This document shows positions 17,334-24,234 of a DNA stretch of 33,768 nt, one piece after another. Under the pieces are notes generated by a model. That model searched no databases, was not told the origin of the DNA, and saw nothing but the letters and a program-made list of their open reading frames with translations. The stretch is taken from NCBI GenBank assembly GCA_947497185.1, contig CANMFL010000013.1:1-33768 (forward strand). The letters run 5' to 3'. Each line of letters starts with the position of its first letter. The stretch's first letter is position 1. This DNA is from an uncultured Paracoccaceae bacterium. Lineage in GTDB: Bacteria > Pseudomonadota > Alphaproteobacteria > Rhodobacterales > Rhodobacteraceae. The translations under genes and the position numbers were made by a program.

Positions 17334-20300
17334 CTATCTCTGTTTTTCTGCCGCGCGACGTGCTGCGGTGTACCCGTCTGCAGCGATCTGCTTTCCTGAT
17401 TTTCTGAAGCTGTCCGCGTTGGGGGTCTGAATGTTGTAAATCGGGGAAAAATTGACGGTGTTACTGTTGGCGTTCGATTGGTCTCCCATGTCGACGGGAA
17501 TCTTACGTCCACCAGATAGCGGAATGACCGCTTCATTAGGGTGGAGCACCGCCGGAATTCCCGAGGTATTTGCGGTGCCTGTCGAGAAGTGAGGGGCGTG
17601 CTGGAACGCGCTGGCTGGCGCTGACCCCATGGATACCGGACTAGTAGATACGCCGCCTTCAGAGAAGAACCCTGCGGCGAGCGTGGCAATGCCTCCCCAG
17701 CCCCCGAGGCCTTCAATCATTCCGACGCCTTCACCTGCTCCAGCGAACATTCCGCCGATCCCTCCAGCTCCCCCGCTTGTTGCTGCCCCGACCTGTGCTG
17801 CGTGCTGTGCGCCTGCTGTCGTGATGGCTGTGCGGACGTTAAGCGCATGTTGCTGTCCTGAGGTGGTGGTCGCGGAGCTGATCTGTGCGCCTGTCTGTAC
17901 GCCTGCGAGGCGTTGCTGTGACGCTGCTGTGGTTCCTGCAGTCGTGATTGCATTTTGCTGAGACACAGCGGACGTCTGTCCAGCCTGCGTCATCGCCGCC
18001 GCGATCTGTTGGGACACTTGAGACCCCGCGTTGATCATCGCTTCGCTGATGGACTGCCCAGCGCTGATGCCGCCTGAAGCTGTCTCGCTGGTAGGGACGC
18101 CCAGCGCTCCTTCGAGAAACCCACCGAAACCCACATTTTCTTCACGGCCCATGAGGCCAAGAGTGTCTGCCACGGCTTTCTCTGCGACGACATCGGAAAC
18201 GACGCCCAGAATGGTGTTCCCGAGGTCCTCCCAAGCAGCTTTCGTGTGCTTTCCGGTTTGCATGAACTGGCTAAGCGCGTCCTGCACGCTTCCGATAGCG
18301 CCCATTTCAATCTCGCGGCCTGCTTCGAGCCAGCTCGGGATGGCGTCCATCCATTCCTTGACCGGATCATTTGCCAGCTTGGACAGTTCGTCGTTCAGGG
18401 TTGATGCAGCGTCAATTTGGCGGATCATCGCGGCTGTGGTGGTATCGACGGTGCCGCCGCCTGTCGCCATGGCCTGTGCAAACAGAGAAGCGGCGTCTGC
18501 AGTCTCGAAGTGGCCTTCGGCGAGGAGCTGCATCTCAATGCGCTCTGCTTTCAAAGCATTGGCGCGATCTTGGAGGGCGTCTGTAAGTGCCTTAGTCGCT
18601 TTCTGTTCGTCGGACAGTTCTGCAGCGCGGGACGATCCACCACCACCAGAGCGGGACGCACTGCGCTCCGGAGCGTTTTGCTCGGACAGCTTTTTGCGAA
18701 GTCGTTCCTGTTCCTGTGCAGCGGCGTCCAATTCACCGATTGCCTGCCATTCAGCGGCGATCTGGTCTACGTTCAAGGTCTGCCCTCGTTCGCCTGCGTT
18801 CGTGATCATCGTCTCCAACTGGACGCGGCGATTTGCGGCGATGCCAGAAATGCCCTCGTCGATTTGAAGATTCAGGGCGCTGTTCTGGGCTTGGAGCGTG
18901 GAGATTTGCGACTGTACGCTGTTGCCCATCGTGAAGATGGCGCTCGGGACGCTGTTTAGGTTGGCGAGAAGGCGTCCTGCCTCGTCGGCGGCGGTGCCAA
19001 TCGTAAAAGTCAAAGACGACGCTGAGCCGCTTGCGGTATCTGTCGCACCTGTGACGCCATTCTGAGCGGCTAGGAGGCGTAGGGCTGCGTCTTCTGCCTG
19101 CACGAGCTGCACCAGTACGCCTTTCGCGCCGTCCTTCGCGTTGCCCAGTCCTCCGGTGGTGGATTCTACTGCGGTGCGCAGACGGGTGACCGAGTCCGCT
19201 TGTTGTTCAAACGTCCGAGCGTTTTGTACATCCTGCATCAATGCGAGGAGACTGCGTGCCCCGTCATTTGTTGTATCGAAGGCGCGACGGACAGCGTCAA
19301 CGTCGTTCGTGAACAGGTTCCCGTCGCTGGTCAGCGCGTCTCGGATTCCTGCGATCATATCGACGTTGGAGGAGGCGGCCTGAATCGCAGCAATCTTACG
19401 AAGGCGCTCGAGGTGGGCGTCAAGTTCGTCATTTACCGCGCCATACTGGCGTTTGAGGTCGGAAAGAGTCCCGCCAGCGGCGTCGGTGGCGCTGCGCAGG
19501 TTCGAAATATTGCTATTTGCGTCGCTCAGGGCGTCGCTGAACGATTTGGTGTCTTCGCCAGCAGCAAAGAACCACTTAGCGACGGCGGAACCGACTGCGA
19601 CCACGCCGATGGTAGTCAGCGAAAGGGGGTTAACCAGCGACGATACCCCCGAAAGGAGAGTCTTGAATACAGACCCTCCCGATGCTTTGAGGCCGTTCAT
19701 TTGCGCTGCGAGCTGCGAGCCTTGTTGAAGGGCAATCATACCCACTGACTGGAACCCCATTTGCGAGGTAATCAAAACGTCTGATAGCTGGTGACCCACC
19801 AAGACGCCTTGCTGCGTCGTCGCAGAATTGCGCTTCATTGCGGCGGTGTTCATATCGACTGCGGAGGTGGCCCCAGCAAGCTGCTGAGCTGCGCGCTGAC
19901 GCGCGTCTGCAGCAAGCTGGGCAGAAATAGCGCCTTCGCGTTCTGCAAAGCTGATTTCTTCTAGCGCTGTCTCATAGGCCTTCGAGGAGGCATAGAGCGG
20001 GTTGTATTTCGACCGGAGCCCGTCGAGCTGCGTGGCGTGCGTCTGTGCAGCCCGAGCGGCGTCCTCATTCGCGCGTGCCGTTGCATTCGCCACCGCGCGG
20101 AGGCGTTCAGATTCCCGCGCTGATCTGTTCAGCTCGCTGGCGAGGTCGGCGTATCCGGCCCGTGCGGCTCGGACGTCGAGCCCCGTGCTTGCGGTGGTCA
20201 AATTCGATTTGAGGTTCAGGAGTCCGGAGTTCAAGCGGTCCAGCCCAGCGGAGTCTCCCACGCCAAGAAGACGCTCGCGCAAACGTGCCGCTTGATCTGT

Positions 20301-20606
20301 TGAGACGCGAAGTGCATTGGCAGAGGCGATGGCTGTGGATTTGATCTTATTCGCCATCACGGTAGCAGCCGCGTCAGCGGTCTTGGAGCTGGTCGTGAGT
20401 TTGTCCGTCTCTTGTACGGCTTTCGTGAGGCCTGACGTGTCGATTTGGGGCTTGATTGCCTGCAGCTTGGTGAAAGCGCCTGTGCTGTCCTTATCGAGGT
20501 CCTGCACGGCTGCTTTCACCGCCGCGATAGCTGCTGTGAACTTGCGAGCGCCTGCTTCGGCGGGAGTCGCATTGATTGTAAGATTTAGTTCGTGGTTTTC
20601 GGCCAT
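17334..20606 (-). CDS. Phage tail tape-measure protein, lambda-like
   Basis: The 1090-aa product starts at ATG 20606 (MAENHELNLTINATPAEAGARKF); an upstream frame extension lacks similarity. It has long helical, alanine- and glutamine-rich N-terminal segments and the tape-measure hallmark KYNPLYASSKAYETALEEI with GAISAQLAADARQRAAQQL. A hydrophobic segment (PLSLTTIGVVAVGSAVAKWFF) follows at about residue 330, and an Ala/Thr/Gln repeat tract lies at about 870-947. The C-terminus HFSTGTANTSGIPAVLHPNEAVIPLSGGRKIPV is typical of the family. Such proteins set tail length in siphophages and pass through the membrane during DNA entry. No tail chaperones or minor tail genes flank it, which is very unusual for this family. 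Confidence 0.9.
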   Translation of the reverse strand: MAENHELNLTINATPAEAGARKFTAAIAAVKAAVQDLDKDSTGAFTKLQAIKPQIDTSGLTKAVQETDKLTTSSKTADAAATVMANKIKSTAIASANALRVSTDQAARLRERLLGVGDSAGLDRLNSGLLNLKSNLTTASTGLDVRAARAGYADLASELNRSARESERLRAVANATARANEDAARAAQTHATQLDGLRSKYNPLYASSKAYETALEEISFAEREGAISAQLAADARQRAAQQLAGATSAVDMNTAAMKRNSATTQQGVLVGHQLSDVLITSQMGFQSVGMIALQQGSQLAAQMNGLKASGGSVFKTLLSGVSSLVNPLSLTTIGVVAVGSAVAKWFFAAGEDTKSFSDALSDANSNISNLRSATDAAGGTLSDLKRQYGAVNDELDAHLERLRKIAAIQAASSNVDMIAGIRDALTSDGNLFTNDVDAVRRAFDTTNDGARSLLALMQDVQNARTFEQQADSVTRLRTAVESTTGGLGNAKDGAKGVLVQLVQAEDAALRLLAAQNGVTGATDTASGSASSLTFTIGTAADEAGRLLANLNSVPSAIFTMGNSVQSQISTLQAQNSALNLQIDEGISGIAANRRVQLETMITNAGERGQTLNVDQIAAEWQAIGELDAAAQEQERLRKKLSEQNAPERSASRSGGGGSSRAAELSDEQKATKALTDALQDRANALKAERIEMQLLAEGHFETADAASLFAQAMATGGGTVDTTTAAMIRQIDAASTLNDELSKLANDPVKEWMDAIPSWLEAGREIEMGAIGSVQDALSQFMQTGKHTKAAWEDLGNTILGVVSDVVAEKAVADTLGLMGREENVGFGGFLEGALGVPTSETASGGISAGQSISEAMINAGSQVSQQIAAAMTQAGQTSAVSQQNAITTAGTTAASQQRLAGVQTGAQISSATTTSGQQHALNVRTAITTAGAQHAAQVGAATSGGAGGIGGMFAGAGEGVGMIEGLGGWGGIATLAAGFFSEGGVSTSPVSMGSAPASAFQHAPHFSTGTANTSGIPAVLHPNEAVIPLSGGRKIPVDMGDQSNANSNTVNFSPIYNIQTPNADSFRKSGKQIAADGYTAARRAAEKQR

Positions 20607-21099
20607 TTTTGGGGCTCTCTTGTCTGATGTCTGCTGAAGATTGGCGGGGGCGCAGTACAGTTGGCAGACATCACCACGCCCCTCCGCCGAATGTGGAACG
20701 GAGAACGTCACCACTGGGAGATGCCTAAATATACCACGGAACACCGCGTGGACCTAGCATTTGGCCAAAACGGGTCATTGTATCAATACAACTTTTTACA
20801 GGCAGAAAATTGAATCTCGCGAGGGCATTTTGCGATTCTGTGAAGGGGTAGGGGGTACCCCCCTCCAGACGTCGGAAAGTTGTACTGAATCGAGCGAAAA
20901 GCAACAAATGTTGCACGGGGTTGTAATAATGAGTTGTACTAGGCCTTGTGCGCGGCTACAGCGCGGGTTTTTGGGGTACCTGTAACCCCCAAAGTGGGAC
21001 CCTAAGTTATTGTAAATAAAGGTTAATATTTAATATATCTGCTAACGCAGGGACGTAGTCAGCAGGCTGTTTCACTACTTCGCTGACACAAAGCTTGAG
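20607..21099. other. 493-nt gene-free region upstream of the tape-measure gene
   Basis: No credible coding frame is seen. The stretch holds AGTTGTACT at 20878-20886 and 20932-20940, an inverted relative ATACAACT at 20786-20793 (part of TTGTAT-CA-ATACAA), the palindrome GGGGGTACCCCC at 20851-20862, and a CTGC-TAAC-GCAG hairpin (21039-21050) after an AT-rich segment. It must contain the tape-measure promoter (minus strand) and the 3' region of the recombinase gene. Confidence 0.5.
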
Positions 21100-21780
21100 T
21101 TAATACGCTACAGCCAGTCGTTTCCTGAGATTTGCCACGGACGAAGCGTGCCACTTACCTCCTCGTGCTGTCGGGATATCGCGTTTATTCAACTCATTTG
21201 CCTGTGCTTGTAGGGTCGTGACGCCCCTGTTTTCAAGGTCGTGCAATACGTCTGACAGGTCATTGGCGCGCGCGTTAGCGCGCTTCTGCATAGACGTCAC
21301 AGAGGCGCTGTTGCCCTTGCCTGCGCGGCGTAAGGGTGCTGCCCCATTGGGGTTGCCGAAGGCTTGCCCTCGCGCTTTAGCGGCCTGCATTGCTACCTTT
21401 GTGCGGTCGCTGATAGCCTTGGCTTCTGCCTGTGCCATCACCGCCATGATGCCGACAGTCAATGCGTTGGCTTCTGGCATGTCACAGGCGACGAAATCAA
21501 CGCCAGAGTCCTGTAAATTAAGGAGAAAAGCAGCATTTCGGCTGAGGCGATCCAGCTTGGCAATGACCAGTTTTGCCCCCATCACACGCGCCATTTTGAG
21601 GGCATTCTGCAGCATCGGACGGGCGTTGTTGCTGCCTGTCTCGACTTCTTGGTAATCGGCTACAGTGACCGCGTTAGCGGACTTGGCATAGGCCGCGATA
21701 GCGGCTTTCTGTGCTGCGAGACCGAGCCCACTGCGACCCTGTTTGTCGGTTGACACTCGAATGTAAGTCACGATTTTCAT
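21100..21780 (-). CDS. Serine recombinase / resolvase-invertase family protein
   Basis: The 226-aa protein has an N-terminal resolvase catalytic domain: Y-I-R8-V-S10-T-D-K-Q with nucleophile Ser10, then K-L-D-R78-L-S-R81-N. A long helix precedes a short C-terminal region (LNKRDIPTARGGKWHASSVANLRKRL) typical of the recombinase zinc-less DNA-binding end. A strong ribosome binding site (TTAGGAGG) precedes the ATG. It cuts and rejoins DNA at paired sites. In an element that already has a tyrosine integrase it may resolve multimers of a replicating form or invert a segment. The gene is preceded by a 38-bp near-perfect palindrome that may be its operator or recombination site. Confidence 0.93.
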   Translation of the reverse strand: MKIVTYIRVSTDKQGRSGLGLAAQKAAIAAYAKSANAVTVADYQEVETGSNNARPMLQNALKMARVMGAKLVIAKLDRLSRNAAFLLNLQDSGVDFVACDMPEANALTVGIMAVMAQAEAKAISDRTKVAMQAAKARGQAFGNPNGAAPLRRAGKGNSASVTSMQKRANARANDLSDVLHDLENRGVTTLQAQANELNKRDIPTARGGKWHASSVANLRKRLAVAY

Positions 21781-21794
21781 GGTGTGCCTCCTAA

Positions 21795-21832
21795 ATACAA
21801 AATGGCCTTGGGAACCCTAGGCCATTTTGTAT
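21795..21832. promoter_or_regulatory. 38-bp palindrome upstream of the serine recombinase gene
   Basis: Arms of 14 nt, ATACAAAATGGCCT (21795-21808) and AGGCCATTTTGTAT (21819-21832), are perfectly complementary. They surround a 10-nt centre that itself contains GGG-AA-CCC. It lies 5 nt upstream of the recombinase ribosome binding site, in the 305-nt gap before the TIR cassette. Candidate operator, transcription attenuator or recombinase crossover (res-like) site. Confidence 0.6.
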
Positions 21833-22085
21833 ACGTGTCATACATGATTCGCGAGTCTTTTCAATTACTTATGCTGAAAAAGTGCGTTTTCCGCCCGTAA
21901 TACCTGAATCTTTTAGTTGGTAAATAATAGATCAACACTACTTACTTTTTTTTGGGAGTTGCGGCGTTGTCGGGTGAAGGCGGCTGAAGAGGCTTTTTCG
22001 ACGCAATGTGGACACATCACATACCAGACGATAAGACTTCTGGTACGTGCCAGTATTTGCGGCACAACTATTGAGGAATTGGTTT

Positions 22086-22628
22086 ATGGCTATAGTTCGC
22101 CGAAAATGCTTCATTTCATATCATCATACTGACCAAGAAGCGGTTAATAAATTCGTCCGCGACTTTGACCATGATCGTGACACGTTCATTGCGCGCGGAT
22201 TGGGGGAAGAGATGCCCGGCGACATTATCCAAAGCACCGATACGGACTACATCATGCGTCGTATCCGAGAGCGCTTCTTGTCCGACTCCACAGTGACAAT
22301 TGTTTTGCTCGGGCGTTGTACGTGGGCGAGGCGGTACGTTGATTGGGAATTGCAGGCATCCTTAAGACGCGGTGAGCACAGAACGCCCAACGGACTACTT
22401 GGAATCAAGCTGCCAAGCTTCCCAGAGAACGGCCGGTCATTCCCCAAGAGATTCAACGACAACCTTAAGCACGAAGGTCAGGCTGACTGCTATGCGCGGC
22501 ATATGCCCTACCCTTCAACGACTGAGCGACTGGTTCAAGCCATCGAAGCTGCATATCAAAGACGTACTACGCACGCTCATCTGATCGTTAATCCGCGCGA
22601 CCGTATGTCCTACAATAGGCAGTGTTAA
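22086..22628 (+). CDS. TIR-like protein of the DUF1863/MTH538 group (ThsB-like)
   Basis: This 180-aa protein has a TIR-like fold of the MTH538/DUF1863 group. The opening strand is RRKCFISYHHTD (residues 5-16), followed by STDTDYIMRRIRERFL (50-65) and STVTIVLLGRCTWARRYVDWELQASL (68-93). Trp87-Glu88 is the likely catalytic position of TIR NADase-type enzymes. Thoeris ThsB sensors belong to this group and make an NAD-derived signal on phage infection. The ATG at 22086 follows GAGGAA at good spacing; the longer frame upstream has no such support. It is the first gene of a three-gene plus-strand cassette whose next gene starts immediately after the stop (TAA-ATG). Confidence 0.85.
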   Translation: MAIVRRKCFISYHHTDQEAVNKFVRDFDHDRDTFIARGLGEEMPGDIIQSTDTDYIMRRIRERFLSDSTVTIVLLGRCTWARRYVDWELQASLRRGEHRTPNGLLGIKLPSFPENGRSFPKRFNDNLKHEGQADCYARHMPYPSTTERLVQAIEAAYQRRTTHAHLIVNPRDRMSYNRQC

Positions 22629-23288
22629 ATGGAGCCGGAAGCAGTAGCCGAAACAGACGCAGGCAAGGACCTAATCTCGATCATTCTTGCGGATGATTGG
22701 AGCGTGAGCCTGCATCTTGCCCCGTTGCCTGTTATCATTCTTCTACTGGTCGCGGTGCTCGCGTGGCTTGCCGTACGCTGGCACTATGGTCGGAAGTTTT
22801 CTGACTTCGAAATTGACAGCGCGGAGTTAGGCTTAGGTGATCACAAGGTATCCTTCCGCCCAAACGACACGGACCGGCAAATCGCCTACAGTATTTGGGT
22901 CGAACTAAGCACCCGAAAAATCGGCCTTCCGATTGATGCGGAAGACGACGTTATCGCGGAAATATATGACTCTTGGTATGCCTTCTTCGCTGTCACTCGC
23001 GAACTGATCAAGGACATTCCGGTTTCCAAGGTGCGTGGAAATAGCACCAGCAAAATCATCGACCTATCTGTGGAGGTTCTGAATGAAGGGCTAAGGCCTC
23101 ACCTTACGAAGTGGCAAGCGCGTTTTCGTCATTGGTATGAACGACAGATGGACAACAAGGTCGACGCGGAACCTCAGGAGCTACAGAAGCAGTTTCCAGC
23201 ATATGACGAATTGGTGGAAGACATACTTGCCGTTAACAAGCGGCTGATCAGCTACAGGAAGAAAATGAACGAGCTGGTTCGTGGTTGA
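22629..23288 (+). CDS. Single-pass membrane protein of unknown family, candidate effector
   Basis: The 219-aa protein has a short N-terminal segment, one transmembrane helix at about residues 32-49 (PLPVIILLLVAVLAWLAV) and a cytoplasmic domain of about 165 residues. The domain contains strongly patterned segments, LPIDAEDDVIAEIYDSWYAFF (100-120) with RELIKDIP, and LNEGLRPHLTKWQARFRHWYE (151-171), which I have seen in other proteins of unknown function. No nuclease, NADase or nucleotide-binding motif is recognised. The gene starts directly after the first TIR gene and is followed 12 nt later by a second one, so it is best read as a membrane effector or anchor of a TIR signalling system. That role is inference. 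Confidence 0.75.
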   Translation: MEPEAVAETDAGKDLISIILADDWSVSLHLAPLPVIILLLVAVLAWLAVRWHYGRKFSDFEIDSAELGLGDHKVSFRPNDTDRQIAYSIWVELSTRKIGLPIDAEDDVIAEIYDSWYAFFAVTRELIKDIPVSKVRGNSTSKIIDLSVEVLNEGLRPHLTKWQARFRHWYERQMDNKVDAEPQELQKQFPAYDELVEDILAVNKRLISYRKKMNELVRG

Positions 23289-23300
23289 GGGCGGATTGCT

Positions 23301-23855
23301 GTGATTGACTATTTCACCAGAGCCGAATTTCAGCGTTTTGGATCATCTATGGAATTTCGGGACCGTGAAGCGCTCCTGAAACGAGCGGAGGAGCGGTCTC
23401 CGCACGGCGCAACATTCCTCTCTCATTCGAGCAAAGATGAAGACGCACTTGCAGGCGTCGTGCGCATTTTGGAGAATCAGGGGGCAAGCGTCTACATCGA
23501 CAAAAAAGACCCCACCCTGCCTCCCTATACTAATAAGGATACCGCCCAAACCCTTCGCACACGTGTAAGCCAATCGAAAAGGTTCGTATTGCTCGCGAGT
23601 GAGAACAGTAAGGATAGCAAATGGGTCCCTTGGGAACTGGGTCTTGCAGATGGTTTTAAGAACAACAACAAAATCGCCCTCTTTCCTGTCGTGGAGAAGT
23701 CCACGGACACAGCTTGGATTTCGTGGGAGTATTTGGGTCTTTATGACCGCATCGTGTACGGTGACTTGGAGGGGTATGACGAAAAGGTTTGGATGGTTCT
23801 AGATAAGAAACGAAATACCGCTACCCAATTAGCAAAATGGCTTAGAGATTATTGA
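23301..23855 (+). CDS. TIR-domain protein, second of the cassette
   Basis: The 184-aa protein is a classical bacterial TIR domain: ATFLSHSSKDEDALAGVVRILENQGASVYID (residues 37-67), then SKRFVLLASENSKDSKWVPWELGLADGFK (92-120), with Trp111-Glu112 as the expected catalytic glutamate site. The N-terminal helix (MIDYFTRAEFQRF) is usual for free-standing TIR proteins. The start is GTG with GGCGGA upstream; no in-frame ATG with a better site precedes the domain. It is clearly of a different TIR subgroup from the first gene, so the cassette holds two different TIR enzymes around one membrane protein. It ends before a hairpin and a possible pseudoknot. Confidence 0.87.
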   Translation: MIDYFTRAEFQRFGSSMEFRDREALLKRAEERSPHGATFLSHSSKDEDALAGVVRILENQGASVYIDKKDPTLPPYTNKDTAQTLRTRVSQSKRFVLLASENSKDSKWVPWELGLADGFKNNNKIALFPVVEKSTDTAWISWEYLGLYDRIVYGDLEGYDEKVWMVLDKKRNTATQLAKWLRDY

Positions 23856-23859
23856 ATGA

Positions 23860-23920
23860 GCCGCTAACGCGGCCACTGACAATAGCGGAGGGTGACCTCT
23901 TATTGTCCCAATACCCTCCG
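23860..23920 (+). terminator. Hairpin and possible pseudoknot downstream of the TIR cassette
   Basis: First comes GCCGC-TAAC-GCGGC (23860-23873). Then two interleaved pairs follow: GACAATA (23878-23884) with TATTGTC (23901-23907), and CGGAGGGT (23886-23893) with ACCCTCCG (23913-23920). The order a-b-a'-b' means they either form a pseudoknot or exclude each other. A T-run follows at 23935-23941. It could be a terminator or a structured RNA. Confidence 0.45.
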
Positions 23921-24180
23921 ACTAATCAGGTCATATTTTTTCTATATTTTACAGTGCTTTATTCTTCTTTGACCCTAATAACCCATATGACCTCATTAAA
24001 AAGAGACAAGTAAAATAAAAGAAAGAACCCGCCACCCCCGCTGAACAATGCCACCGAATTCGCGCGCTATAAGAGGTCAAAGGGGTTTTGGGGTCAAAGT
24101 TTATTTTAATTTTTACTATCAACGATTTGAGCTGTCTCGTTTCTGACCCCTGTTTAAACCTCTTGGGGTCAGGCTGACCC

Positions 24181-24211
24181 AAAAAACGCAAAAGGGCCGC
24201 GTTAGCGGCCC
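24181..24211 (-). terminator. Rho-independent terminator of the replication gene
   Basis: On the minus strand a perfect 7-bp GC stem (GGGCCGC, loop TAAC, GCGGCCC; 24194-24211) is followed by TTTTGCGTTTTTT. It lies 24 nt beyond the stop of the prim-pol/helicase gene. Confidence 0.85.
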
Positions 24212-24234
24212 AATGCGGTGTCTCAATCAAAGTG

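Larger units (their letters stand above)
23856..24234. other. 379-nt gene-free region next to the replication gene; candidate origin
   Basis: Besides the structures after the TIR cassette, this stretch is A/T-rich in its middle and carries nine GGTCA/TGACC pentamers: 23893-23897, 23929-23933, 23970-23974, 23988-23992, 24075-24079, 24092-24096, 24144-24148, 24167-24171 and 24175-24179. The last two form GGGTCA-GGC-TGACCC. Repeats plus an A/T-rich segment beside a prim-pol/helicase gene are what a satellite or plasmid origin looks like; this is inference. Confidence 0.4.

Noticed and set aside
18031..18959. Long plus-strand frames of 278 and 180 aa within the tape-measure gene
   Set aside because: They are antisense shadows of the tape-measure gene, serine- and cysteine-rich with no domain.
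20851..20862. GGGGGTACCCCC palindrome as a transcription terminator
   Set aside because: There is no spacer for a loop, no T-run follows, and it does not follow a gene end. Kept only as part of the gap description.
23856..24234. CRISPR array or classic iteron array
   Set aside because: The repeats are only 5 nt, irregularly spaced and in both orientations. There are no spacers of equal length, so this is not CRISPR, and the iteron label is left as a candidate only.
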